Assembly: GCA_003489165.1 (NCBI GenBank)
Contig: DNJG01000153.1
Span: 1 to 10,842 of the forward strand
Reading direction: 5' to 3'
From: Nitrospinota bacterium
GTDB taxonomy: Bacteria; Nitrospinota; Nitrospinia; UBA9942
Length of the DNA stretch: 10,842 nucleotides
Shown here: in pieces, positions 1 to 6,825 of the stretch
How positions within the stretch are numbered: the first letter of the stretch is position 1
Layout of the letters: every line of letters starts with the position of its first letter
The notes under the pieces: generated by a model
The model's database searches: none
The model's input: only the letters and a program-made list of their open reading frames with translations
Told to the model about the DNA's origin: nothing
Translations under genes and position numbers: made by a program

Positions 1-78
1 TATAGGGATATATCAAAGGTGAGTTGTAGAATTTTTGATACACCTGTTGTGAATAGGATACATCTTTTCCGTAGTTAA
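1..78 (+). CDS. Possible 3' end of an upstream gene (partial)
   Basis: Frame 1 is open from the first base to a TAA at 76-78 and would encode about 25 residues ending in HLFRS. The other two forward frames stop almost at once. An open stretch this short can arise by chance, and I recognise no family in it. It is listed because the genes downstream share this strand and an upstream member of the heptose/LPS cluster would be expected here. The function is unknown. Confidence 0.25.
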   Translation, partial: YRDISKVSCRIFDTPVVNRIHLFRS

Positions 79-90
79 ACAATATTAAAA

Positions 91-110
91 CACAAAAAAA
101 CACAAAAGGT
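91..110 (+). repeat. Two degenerate CACAAAA decamers
   Basis: Two adjacent 10-mers, cacaaaaaaa and cacaaaaggt, sit in an AT-rich leader. The 10-mer aaaacacaaa recurs in reverse complement in the gap before the glycosyltransferase gene (within 6044-6081), so both may be decayed copies of one dispersed repeat. The region is so A-rich that chance is a real alternative. Confidence 0.3.
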
Positions 111-111
111 C

Positions 112-140
112 TTGAAATCTTGAGGCAGATGGGAAATAAT
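112..140 (+). promoter_or_regulatory. Candidate sigma-70 promoter for the gmhA-hldE operon
   Basis: TTGAAA at 112-117 and AATAAT at 135-140 each match the sigma-70 consensus at 5 of 6 positions and are 17 nt apart, the optimal spacing. Transcription would start near 147, giving a leader of about 105 nt before the gmhA ATG. It is the best promoter-like pair I see in the gap ahead of gmhA. AT-rich leaders produce such pairs by chance, so this is a prediction only. Confidence 0.45.
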
Positions 141-210
141 AAGACTTGCAGAGATTTTAAATCATAGATTGAGGAGAGATTGGAGAAATGATAAGCTATT
201 ACATAGAGGC

Positions 211-245
211 AGTGAATAGTGAATAGTTGTTAGTGGATAGTGAAA
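211..245 (+). repeat. Heptamer tandem array abutting the gmhA start
   Basis: Five consecutive 7-nt units: agtgaat (211-217), agtgaat (218-224), agttgtt (225-231), agtggat (232-238) and agtgaaa (239-245). The first two are exact and the rest degenerate. The array ends 6 nt before the gmhA ATG at 252, so the final unit contributes to the purine-rich stretch that must serve as ribosome binding site. The heptameric period matches the arrays at 6394, 8359, 8493 and 9211. Confidence 0.7.
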
Positions 246-251
246 GGGAAT

Positions 252-821
252 ATGAACTTCATTAAAGAATCATTAATGGAAAGTGCGGAGTTGAAAAGAA
301 AGGTTGCTGAGACAATGGCTGGCGACATTCAAAAGGCTATTGATTTAATATCTGACGCCATTAAATCAGGTAAAAAAGTATTGCTGATGGGAAATGGCGG
401 AAGCGCTGCTGATACGCAGCATATTGCGGGGGAATTGGTTGGGAGATTCAAAAAAGAGAGGAAGGCGATTCCTGCAATATCCCTTTCAACAGATACATCA
501 ATTCTAACTGCTATTGGAAACGATTATGGGTTTGAAAAGATATTTGAGAGGCAGATAGAGGCATTGGGTAATAAAGGGGATGTGGTTATTGGTATTAGTA
601 CAAGTGGCAATTCAGAGAATATCTATAGGGCAATGAAGCTTGCGAAAGAAATAGGGCTTATAACAATAGGTTTACTTGGAAATGACGGAGGCAAGATAAA
701 AGAGCTTTCGGATATTCCTCTCATAGTCCCATCAAAAAATACACCGAGAGTTCAAGAATCTCACATCACAATAGGGCATATAATTTGTGAAGGGGTGGAG
801 AAGAAAGTATATGAACAGTAG
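252..821 (+). CDS. gmhA: Sedoheptulose-7-phosphate isomerase (phosphoheptose isomerase)
   Basis: GmhA converts sedoheptulose 7-phosphate to D-glycero-D-manno-heptose 7-phosphate, the first step of ADP-heptose synthesis for LPS core, in the cytoplasm. The 189-residue product is a single SIS domain of usual family length. Visible motifs are GNGGSA in the phosphosugar loop, HIAGE with H57 and E61, ISTSGNS, and QESHITIGH with Q168 and H176. The H/E and Q/H pairs sit at the spacing of the metal-binding residues of E. coli GmhA (H61, E65, Q172, H180). I chose the ATG at 252 over the in-frame GTG at 240: GTG lies inside the heptamer array with no Shine-Dalgarno, while aaaggg stands just before 252, although only 3 nt away. 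The gene overlaps hldE, the next pathway enzyme, by 11 nt. Confidence 0.95.
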   Translation: MNFIKESLMESAELKRKVAETMAGDIQKAIDLISDAIKSGKKVLLMGNGGSAADTQHIAGELVGRFKKERKAIPAISLSTDTSILTAIGNDYGFEKIFERQIEALGNKGDVVIGISTSGNSENIYRAMKLAKEIGLITIGLLGNDGGKIKELSDIPLIVPSKNTPRVQESHITIGHIICEGVEKKVYEQ

Positions 822-2274
822 ACTTAAAGAGATTTTACTTAATAGTAATAGGCTAAAGGTTATGGTTGTGGGTGACCTTATACTTGATGAATATATCTGG
901 GGGAATATTGACAGAATATCTCCAGAGGCGCCGGTAGGTGTTTTGGAATGTAAATCTGAGAATAGTGCCCTTGGTGGTGCTGCGAATGTGGCAAATAATT
1001 TAAGCAGTCTCGGGTGTAAGGTTTATCTGGTCGGTGCTGTAGGCAGGGATGAAAAGGGGAAGAGGTTAAAGAGGCTTCTTAAAAAAAGAGGGATTAATGG
1101 CGAAGGTGTGCTGGAAGACCCTGACAGGCCTACTACGAATAAGATACGGGTAATAGCCCATAGTCAGCAGATATTGAGGATTGACAAAGAGGATAGAAGG
1201 ACTGCAAATGACCACATAAAGGATAAGTTGATTCACTACATAGAAAAGATAATACCCGATATTGATGGTGTAATCTGTTCAGATTATGGTAAAGGGGTTT
1301 TAAGCAGAGATGTTATCTCTTTTATTTCTAAGACTGCAAGGAAACACAGGAAGCTGATTATAGCAGACCCAAAGGGGAGCGATTATTCAAAATATAAGGG
1401 AGTGAATATAATTACACCTAATAAAAAAGAGGCATCAGAGGCATCCGGGATAGTGATAAACAGCGAGGAGAATATAAAAGATGCGGCTAAAAAATTGTTT
1501 GATGTATTTAATGGAAATGCAGTATTAGTTACAAGGGGTGCAGAGGGGATGTCTTTGTTTCAGGGGAATGGAAAGGTTACGCATATACCAACGGAGGCTA
1601 AAGAGGTATACGATGTATCAGGTGCAGGGGATACAGTTATCAGCGTATTCGGGATGGCTGCCTTTGCCGGATACGATTTGGCAGATGCAGCGAGGCTTGC
1701 AAATATTGCTGCAGGTATTGAGGTTGGCAAGGTTGGGACATCGGTGGTTACAAAGGAGGAGATGATACATTATCTTGACGAAGGAGAATTGAGGGCTAAG
1801 GGGAAGATATTGAGCTATCCTGAATTAAGACAGATTGTAAGCCTTGCGAAAAATAAAAAGAAAAAGGTTGTCTTTACAAACGGATGTTTTGACCTCCTTC
1901 ATATCGGGCATATAAAATACCTCCGTCAGGCAAGGAGTTATGGAGACCTTTTAATAATAGGATTAAATGATGATAATTCAGTTAGAAAATTGAAGGGTCC
2001 AAAGAGGCCATTGATTGGACAGGATGAGAGGGCGCACCTCCTTGCTGCACTTGACTGTGTGGATTATGTTGTTCTTTTTTCTGAGCTTACACCTGAAAAA
2101 TTAATAAAAGGGATAAAGCCTGATGTTTTGGTTAAAGGGGGGGATTACACAAAGGCAGAGGTGGTCGGCAGAGATATTGTAGAGAGTTATGGTGGAAGAG
2201 TAGAAATAGTTCCTGTGGTTGAGGGGATGTCAACATCTAATATTGTGAAAAAGATAATGGAGAAGTATAGTTGA
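811..2274 (+). CDS. hldE: Bifunctional D-beta-D-heptose 7-phosphate kinase / D-beta-D-heptose 1-phosphate adenylyltransferase
   Basis: HldE phosphorylates heptose 7-phosphate at C1 and, after GmhB removes the 7-phosphate, transfers AMP to heptose 1-phosphate to give ADP-heptose. The product from 811 is 487 residues, close to E. coli HldE (477). The N-terminal PfkB-type kinase domain shows GGAANVANN from residue 55 and SGAGDT with the catalytic aspartate at D274. The C-terminal nucleotidyltransferase domain, from about residue 345, shows TNGCFDLLHIGH with the HxGH motif at 364-367 and STSNI near the end. The ATG at 811 aligns with the usual start (MVVGDLILD about 15 residues in). An in-frame GTG at 787 would add eight residues inside gmhA. 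GGAG at 797-800 lies 10 nt upstream. Both domains look intact and fused, as in enterobacteria. GmhB and the epimerase HldD are not in the window. Confidence 0.96.
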   Translation: MNSRLKEILLNSNRLKVMVVGDLILDEYIWGNIDRISPEAPVGVLECKSENSALGGAANVANNLSSLGCKVYLVGAVGRDEKGKRLKRLLKKRGINGEGVLEDPDRPTTNKIRVIAHSQQILRIDKEDRRTANDHIKDKLIHYIEKIIPDIDGVICSDYGKGVLSRDVISFISKTARKHRKLIIADPKGSDYSKYKGVNIITPNKKEASEASGIVINSEENIKDAAKKLFDVFNGNAVLVTRGAEGMSLFQGNGKVTHIPTEAKEVYDVSGAGDTVISVFGMAAFAGYDLADAARLANIAAGIEVGKVGTSVVTKEEMIHYLDEGELRAKGKILSYPELRQIVSLAKNKKKKVVFTNGCFDLLHIGHIKYLRQARSYGDLLIIGLNDDNSVRKLKGPKRPLIGQDERAHLLAALDCVDYVVLFSELTPEKLIKGIKPDVLVKGGDYTKAEVVGRDIVESYGGRVEIVPVVEGMSTSNIVKKIMEKYS

Positions 2275-3215
2275 AAAACAGATACGGTATAAAAACCTTA
2301 GATTTTAAGAAGATAAAAACCTATCCTATAAAAGAGAGAAAGAATAAGGTTAAGATTAATGAATTCGCTTGTCTTAAAAAAGGGTTTGATGGGTTAATAC
2401 CTGATATATTAAAAGGTAATGAACTCAAAGAAATCGTCAATTCTGTTGTCCACGCAAGAAAAAAGAAAAAGCCTGTCATATTTGCAATCGGCGCCCATGT
2501 AATCAAATGCGGTCTATCTCCAATAATTATTGATTTAATGAAAAAGGGAATAGTTACCGCGATTGCAATGAATGGTGCAGGTGCGATTCATGATTACGAG
2601 ATTGCAATGATTGGAGAGACATCTGAAGATGTTGCGGTAGAGATAAAAAAAGGACGGTTTGGAATGGTTGAAGAGACGGGAGCCATGATGAATTCCGCCA
2701 TAAAAAAAATTATAACTGATGGTGTAGGTATGGGGGAGGCTCTGGGAAAAGATATTTATGAGAAAAGACTCAAATATAAAGAATACAGCATTCTATATCA
2801 TGGATATAAATTAAATATTCCTGTAACGATACACTCTGCTATAGGGACAGAGATAATCCACATGCATCCTTCTGCTGATGGGACTGTAATTGGCAGGGGG
2901 AGTTTTAATGACTTTAAGCTTTTTACTTCTCTTCTATCAGATATAGGAAAAGGCGGATGTTTTTTTAATATTGGTTCTGCTGTTATTCTTCCTGAAGTTT
3001 TTATAAAGGCACTATCCATTGCGAGAAATATGGGATATAAGGCTCATGATTTTATTACAGTAAATATGGATATGGTTCAACACTATCGTCCTCATGTCAA
3101 TGTGGTCAATAGACCGATTCAGGGAGAGGGAAAGGGATATACACTGACAGGCCATCATGAGATTATGCTGCCATTACTTTATTATTTAATTTTAACAAGA
3201 AGAACAAAAACTTAA
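2271..3215 (+). CDS. Conserved protein of unknown function coupled to hldE
   Basis: Starts with TTG at 2271, overlapping the hldE stop in the 4-nt junction TTGA; GGAG at 2259-2262 lies 8 nt upstream, a good Shine-Dalgarno, so translational coupling is likely. The 314-residue product is probably soluble: I see no signal peptide or membrane segment. Striking blocks are GAHVIKCGL (74-82), NGAGAIHDYEIA (101-112), GETSEDV (115-121), GRFGMVEETG (128-137), then IGTEIIHMHPSADG, NIGSAVILPEVF and LTGHHEIMLPLL near the C-terminus. The glycine-rich and His/Asp-rich blocks look like nucleotide-binding and catalytic loops. I recall similar proteins annotated as hypothetical in several Gram-negative phyla, and the NGAG...HD region faintly resembles the NAD-binding fold of deoxyhypusine synthase, but I cannot confirm either. 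Coupling to hldE suggests a role in heptose or nucleotide-sugar metabolism; that is inference. Confidence 0.88.
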   Translation: MKNRYGIKTLDFKKIKTYPIKERKNKVKINEFACLKKGFDGLIPDILKGNELKEIVNSVVHARKKKKPVIFAIGAHVIKCGLSPIIIDLMKKGIVTAIAMNGAGAIHDYEIAMIGETSEDVAVEIKKGRFGMVEETGAMMNSAIKKIITDGVGMGEALGKDIYEKRLKYKEYSILYHGYKLNIPVTIHSAIGTEIIHMHPSADGTVIGRGSFNDFKLFTSLLSDIGKGGCFFNIGSAVILPEVFIKALSIARNMGYKAHDFITVNMDMVQHYRPHVNVVNRPIQGEGKGYTLTGHHEIMLPLLYYLILTRRTKT

Positions 3216-3219
3216 TAAT

Positions 3220-3294
3220 CTGCAGATTACGCAGATTTTCGCAGATTTTAAAACCTTATTCTTTTAAATCGGCGTTAATCTGCGAAATCTGCGG
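3220..3294. repeat. Foldback repeat of 10-nt words (GCAGATT family)
   Basis: The left arm 3220-3250 holds three near-identical decamers (ctgcagatta, cgcagatttt, cgcagatttt). The right arm 3264-3294 holds three units in the opposite sense. The arms pair at 25 of 31 positions around a 13-nt loop. The element fills most of the 101-bp gap between the unknown gene and purB and ends just before the purB ribosome binding site. No T-tract follows the stem, so it does not look like an intrinsic terminator. I recall similar AATCTGCG palindromes between genes in environmental genomes. It may be a dispersed REP- or MITE-like element; no transposase is nearby. Confidence 0.8.
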
Positions 3295-3316
3295 ATAAGG
3301 AAGGGGTGGGATTATT

Positions 3317-4612
3317 ATGATAGACCGTTACAGCAGACCGGAGATGGCAAGTATCTGGAGTATAAAAAATAAATATGAAAAGTGGCTCCAGATTGAGATT
3401 GCAGTGTGTGAAGCATTGGCTGAAAAAGGTGAGATACCAAAGAGTGCCCTTGAAAATATCAAGAGTAACGCAAAATTTGACCCCTCCCGTATTGATGAGA
3501 TAGAAAAGACTGTCAAGCATGATGTAATTGCATTTCTTACAAATGTTGCTGAGCATGTAGGTGAAGATTCAAGATATATCCACATGGGGATGACCTCATC
3601 TGACCTTCTTGATACCGCCCTCGCTATTCAGTTAAAAGAGGCATCAGCTATAATATTAAAAGACTTAAATGTTCTTTCAGATGTATTAAAGAAGAGGGCT
3701 TATGAGTTTAAGGATACTGTGATGATTGGAAGGTCTCACGGCATTCATGCAGAACCTGTTACATTTGGCTTAAAGCTTGCCCTCTGGTATTCTGAAAATC
3801 AGAGAAATATAAAGAGGATGGAGCATGCAAAAGAAACTATCAGTTACGGAATGGTCTCAGGTGCAGTCGGAACATTTGCAAATATTGACCCATCAGTAGA
3901 GGAGTATGTCTGTAATAAGTTTTCCTTAAAACCTGCACCTGTATCAAATCAGATTATCCAGAGGGACAGACATGCAGAATATTTAACCACTCTATCATTG
4001 ATTGCATCGTCAATTGAGAAGATTTCAGTGGAATTGAGGCATCTTCAGAGGACAGAGGTCCTTGAGGCTGAAGAATATTTTTCAATGGGGCAAAAGGGTT
4101 CTTCTGCCATGCCTCATAAGAGAAACCCTATAACAGCAGAGCAATTGGCAGGATTGTCACGGGTAGTCAGAGCTAATGCAATTGCCGCAATGGAGAATGT
4201 AGCCCTTTGGCATGAGAGGGATATAAGCCATTCATCTGTGGAGAGGATTATAATACCCGACAGCACAATATTGATTGATTATATGCTGAATAAAGCTGCA
4301 AATCTGATTGATAAGCTCCTTGTCTATCCTGAAAATATGAAAAAAAATCTGGATAAAATGGGGGGGGTGATATATTCTGAAAGCATATTATTGGAATTGG
4401 TCAGAAGTGGAATCGCGAGGGAAGCGGCATATAAGCTTGTTCAGCGGGTTGCCATGAAGATATGGGAGAGGGGAGGAGATTTTAAGGAGTTGATATTGAA
4501 TGACAGGGAGATTATGAAATATATTACCCCTGCTTCTATAGAAAAGGCATTCAGCATAAATCATCATTTAAAAAATGTGAGTTATATTTTTAAGAGGGTG
4601 TTTAAGAGTTAA
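3317..4612 (+). CDS. purB: Adenylosuccinate lyase
   Basis: PurB cleaves fumarate from SAICAR and from adenylosuccinate, so it acts in IMP synthesis and again in the IMP-to-AMP branch; the enzyme is a cytosolic homotetramer. The 431-residue product has normal length and an aspartase/fumarase superfamily fold. The signature GSSAMPHKRNP is complete at residues 261-271 and includes the mobile-loop catalytic serine (S263). The motif MTSSDLLDTA and the block GRSHGIHAEP, with H141 and H144, supply the other active-site residues, matching the numbering known for the Bacillus enzyme. The ATG at 3317 follows a purine-rich stretch (aaggaagggg, 3297-3306). It is 101 bp from the preceding gene, across the foldback repeat, and 40 bp from purF, so purB and purF are probably cotranscribed. 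Confidence 0.97.
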   Translation: MIDRYSRPEMASIWSIKNKYEKWLQIEIAVCEALAEKGEIPKSALENIKSNAKFDPSRIDEIEKTVKHDVIAFLTNVAEHVGEDSRYIHMGMTSSDLLDTALAIQLKEASAIILKDLNVLSDVLKKRAYEFKDTVMIGRSHGIHAEPVTFGLKLALWYSENQRNIKRMEHAKETISYGMVSGAVGTFANIDPSVEEYVCNKFSLKPAPVSNQIIQRDRHAEYLTTLSLIASSIEKISVELRHLQRTEVLEAEEYFSMGQKGSSAMPHKRNPITAEQLAGLSRVVRANAIAAMENVALWHERDISHSSVERIIIPDSTILIDYMLNKAANLIDKLLVYPENMKKNLDKMGGVIYSESILLELVRSGIAREAAYKLVQRVAMKIWERGGDFKELILNDREIMKYITPASIEKAFSINHHLKNVSYIFKRVFKS

Positions 4613-4652
4613 ATTGAAGATCGAAAAAATCAATATTCAATAAACAAAATAA

Positions 4653-6023
4653 ATGTGTGGAATATTTGGAATATACGGCCATTCTGAGGCAGCGAATATA
4701 ACATATCTTGGACTCCATGCCTTACAGCACAGGGGGCAGGAGAGTGCAGGTATTGTATCATCTGACGGGAAGTTTTTACACTCAGAGATAGATATGGGTC
4801 TTGTGGCAGATATTTTTTCGCAGGACCGCCTTGATAAACTTTCCGGATATATTGCAATAGGGCACAACAGATATTCAACTACAGGTGCAAGCCTCCTTAA
4901 AAATGCCCAGCCCATTCTGGTAGATTATTCCCGCGGTTCTCTTGCCCTTGCCCATAACGGTAACCTGGTTAATGCTGCATATATCAGAAGTGAGCTTGAG
5001 GCATACGGTTCAATATTCCGCTCTACCATGGATACAGAGGTAATAGTCCATCTCATTGCACAGTCTAAAGAAGACAAGCTGCTTGACAGGGTGATAGATG
5101 CAGTTTCAAGGATTAAGGGGGCATATTCGCTTATAATAATGACCGAGAATGAATTGGTGGGTGTAAGGGACCCTAATGGCTTCAGGCCGTTATCATTGGG
5201 AAAGCTGAAAGACTCGTATGTGCTGGCATCGGAGACCTGTGCATTTGATTTAATAGAGGCAAAGTATGAAAGGGATATTGAGCCGGGCGAGATTGTAGTT
5301 ATAGACTCAAAGGGGATCCAATCTTATAAGCCTTTTCCTGCATCAAGTAGGTCTCACTGTGTTTTTGAATTTATTTACTTTGCAAGGCCTGACAGTAATA
5401 TATTCGGGGAAAATGTAAATTTTATAAGGCAGGAGTTAGGAAGACAGCTTGCAAGGGAGACAATGGTTGATGCGGATATTGTAATTCCTGTCCCTGACTC
5501 GGGTGTCCCGGCTGCACTTGGTTTTTCTTTAGAGTCAAAGGTACCTTTTGATATGGGGCTTATCAGGAGCCATTATGTTGGAAGGACATTTATTGAGCCT
5601 CAGCAGGCAATCAGGCACTTTGGAGTTAAGCTGAAGCTTAATCCTGTAAAAAAGATAATTGAAGGTAAGAGAGTTATTGTGATTGATGATTCAATTGTAA
5701 GGGGGACAACGAGCAGAAAGATTATAAAAATGCTGAGAGATGCGGGTGCAAGGGAGGTGCATGTCCGAATAAGCTCACCGCCTACAACCCACCCTTGTTT
5801 TTATGGCATTGATACACCAGATCGCAAGGAATTGATAGCAGCAACACATACAATAGAAGAGGTTCGCAGATACCTTACTGCCGATAGTCTTTCATATTTA
5901 AGTTTAGAGGGAATGTTGAATATTTTTAAAGAGAGGAAGAATGATTTCTGTATGTCCTGTTTTGATGGGGTTTATCCCGTAAGCTTTGAGGGTATGGATA
6001 CATCACAGCTTGAACTGTTTTAA
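4653..6023 (+). CDS. purF: Amidophosphoribosyltransferase (glutamine PRPP amidotransferase)
   Basis: PurF makes 5-phosphoribosylamine from PRPP and glutamine, the first committed step of purine synthesis. The 456-residue product has an N-terminal Ntn-type glutaminase domain beginning MCGIFGIYG, so the nucleophile is C2 once Met is removed, with HNRYSTTG and AHNGNL downstream. The C-terminal phosphoribosyltransferase domain carries the PRPP loop VIVIDDSIVRGTTS at 341-354. Cysteines at 236, 382, 433 and 436 (SHCVFEF, HPCFYG, CMSC) match the four [4Fe-4S] ligands of the Bacillus-type enzyme, so this is the iron-sulfur class. Codon 4650-4652 directly before the ATG is an in-frame TAA, which fixes the start and rules out an N-terminal propeptide. 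I see no convincing Shine-Dalgarno in the A-rich leader. Confidence 0.97.
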   Translation: MCGIFGIYGHSEAANITYLGLHALQHRGQESAGIVSSDGKFLHSEIDMGLVADIFSQDRLDKLSGYIAIGHNRYSTTGASLLKNAQPILVDYSRGSLALAHNGNLVNAAYIRSELEAYGSIFRSTMDTEVIVHLIAQSKEDKLLDRVIDAVSRIKGAYSLIIMTENELVGVRDPNGFRPLSLGKLKDSYVLASETCAFDLIEAKYERDIEPGEIVVIDSKGIQSYKPFPASSRSHCVFEFIYFARPDSNIFGENVNFIRQELGRQLARETMVDADIVIPVPDSGVPAALGFSLESKVPFDMGLIRSHYVGRTFIEPQQAIRHFGVKLKLNPVKKIIEGKRVIVIDDSIVRGTTSRKIIKMLRDAGAREVHVRISSPPTTHPCFYGIDTPDRKELIAATHTIEEVRRYLTADSLSYLSLEGMLNIFKERKNDFCMSCFDGVYPVSFEGMDTSQLELF

Positions 6024-6043
6024 AGGGATTAATAATTAATTTT

Positions 6044-6081
6044 GCCTTTCTTTGTGTTTTCTGTAACTATGGTGAATAAGG
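6044..6081. repeat. Degenerate CTTTGTG-type repeat in the purF-glycosyltransferase gap
   Basis: The 67-bp gap contains cctttctttgtgttttctg followed by a tatggtgaataagg tail. It has the look of a decayed dispersed repeat of ctttgtg words, and its reverse complement shares aaaacacaaa with 87-96. Low complexity makes this uncertain. I see no promoter or terminator that I would call in the gap. Confidence 0.3.
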
Positions 6082-6090
6082 TTATTTTAG

Positions 6091-6825
6091 ATGAAACTAT
6101 CTATAATTATTCCCACCTTGAATGAAGAGTCTTTTCTTGAAAAAAATCTCGCCTCTCTTAAGCCTAATCTAACTTCAGTCTTTGAAATAATCGTAGCAGA
6201 TGGTGGCAGTAAGGATAAAACCGTAGAGGTTGCAAGAAGGTTTACCGACAGGATATGTATCTCTGATAAGGGGAGAGGGCATCAGATGAATGCAGGTGCT
6301 ATGATTTCTACCGGAGAGTGGTTTCTGTTTTTACATGCCGATTCTATAATATCCTATTCAGGAATGCTGAGAATGCTTGAGATTATGGATTTAGAACTGC
6401 TAACCCCTAATTCAGAATCCCGAATTGCAGGGGGTGCTTTTAGACTTAAGATAGATTCCCCCACACCTATGTATAGGTGTTGGGGTAAGATAGCCTTTAA
6501 AATTATATCCTCCGCTGCAAATATGAGGTCAAGGATATTGAATATTGCCTACGGCGATCAGGGGATATTTGTAAGGAGGGATATTTTTTATACGATTGGC
6601 GGTTATTCTGATATACCTATTATGGAGGATGTAGATTTTGTAAAAAGGCTGAAAGAGAATGGGAAATTTATTATACTGAATGAGTCTGTTGTTACATCAT
6701 CAAGAAGGTGGGATAGAGAAGGCATATTATATACAACAATGAGAAATTGGATTCTTATCTTACTATACCTAATAGGGATTTCTCCAAATAGGTTGAAAGG
6801 GTGGTATAGAGAACATGGAGGATGA
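6091..6825 (+). CDS. Family 2 glycosyltransferase (TIGR04283-like)
   Basis: A 244-residue GT-A fold glycosyltransferase, probably acting at the cytoplasmic membrane face; donor and acceptor cannot be read from sequence. The N-terminus SIIIPTLNEE and the block ADGGSKDKT (36-44) form the nucleotide-binding half. GRGHQMNAGA and FLFLHADS (H82, D84 as the metal-binding DxD equivalent) follow, then GDQGIFVRR and MEDVDF (178-183) with the probable catalytic acid. The C-terminus has the hydrophobic block NWILILLYLIGI, likely membrane-associated, after SSRRW. This pattern fits the subfamily I know as TIGR04283, often listed as rSAM/selenodomain-associated transferase 2, although no radical-SAM partner is here. 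Residues 102-113 (ELLTPNSESRIA) are encoded by a degenerate heptamer array and look like an insertion before AGGAFRLKID. The stop overlaps the sigma factor start by 11 nt. Confidence 0.88.
   Translation: MKLSIIIPTLNEESFLEKNLASLKPNLTSVFEIIVADGGSKDKTVEVARRFTDRICISDKGRGHQMNAGAMISTGEWFLFLHADSIISYSGMLRMLEIMDLELLTPNSESRIAGGAFRLKIDSPTPMYRCWGKIAFKIISSAANMRSRILNIAYGDQGIFVRRDIFYTIGGYSDIPIMEDVDFVKRLKENGKFIILNESVVTSSRRWDREGILYTTMRNWILILLYLIGISPNRLKGWYREHGG
6394..6428 (+). repeat. Degenerate heptamer array inside the glycosyltransferase gene
   Basis: Five 7-nt units in register: gaactgc, taacccc, taattca, gaatccc, gaattgc. Positions 2 and 3 are A in all five, position 4 is always C or T, position 5 is always T or C, and position 7 is C in four. 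The array encodes residues 102-113, including LTPNSES; the heptamer array in MutL encodes the similar peptide RTPNSEL. It is more eroded than the other coding arrays, so this call depends on the comparison. Confidence 0.55.

Noticed and set aside
787..810. GTG start for hldE eight codons upstream
   Set aside because: It lies inside gmhA with no Shine-Dalgarno, and the added residues do not fit the usual HldE N-terminus; ATG 811 does.
1538..1765. 75-codon forward frame inside hldE
   Set aside because: It is out of frame within the conserved PfkB kinase domain, including GAGD, and its product is Arg/Gln-rich noise.
3220..3294. Intrinsic terminator after the unknown gene
   Set aside because: The stem is good but is made of repeat units, and no T-rich tract follows on either strand, so it is reported as a repeat.
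3275..3585. Minus-strand open frames between the foldback repeat and purB
   Set aside because: They run through the repeat and the conserved N-terminus of PurB in antisense; no family resemblance.
4637..4915. Two overlapping minus-strand open frames opposite the purF start
   Set aside because: They cover the antisense of the invariant glutaminase domain of PurF and show no motif or ribosome binding site.
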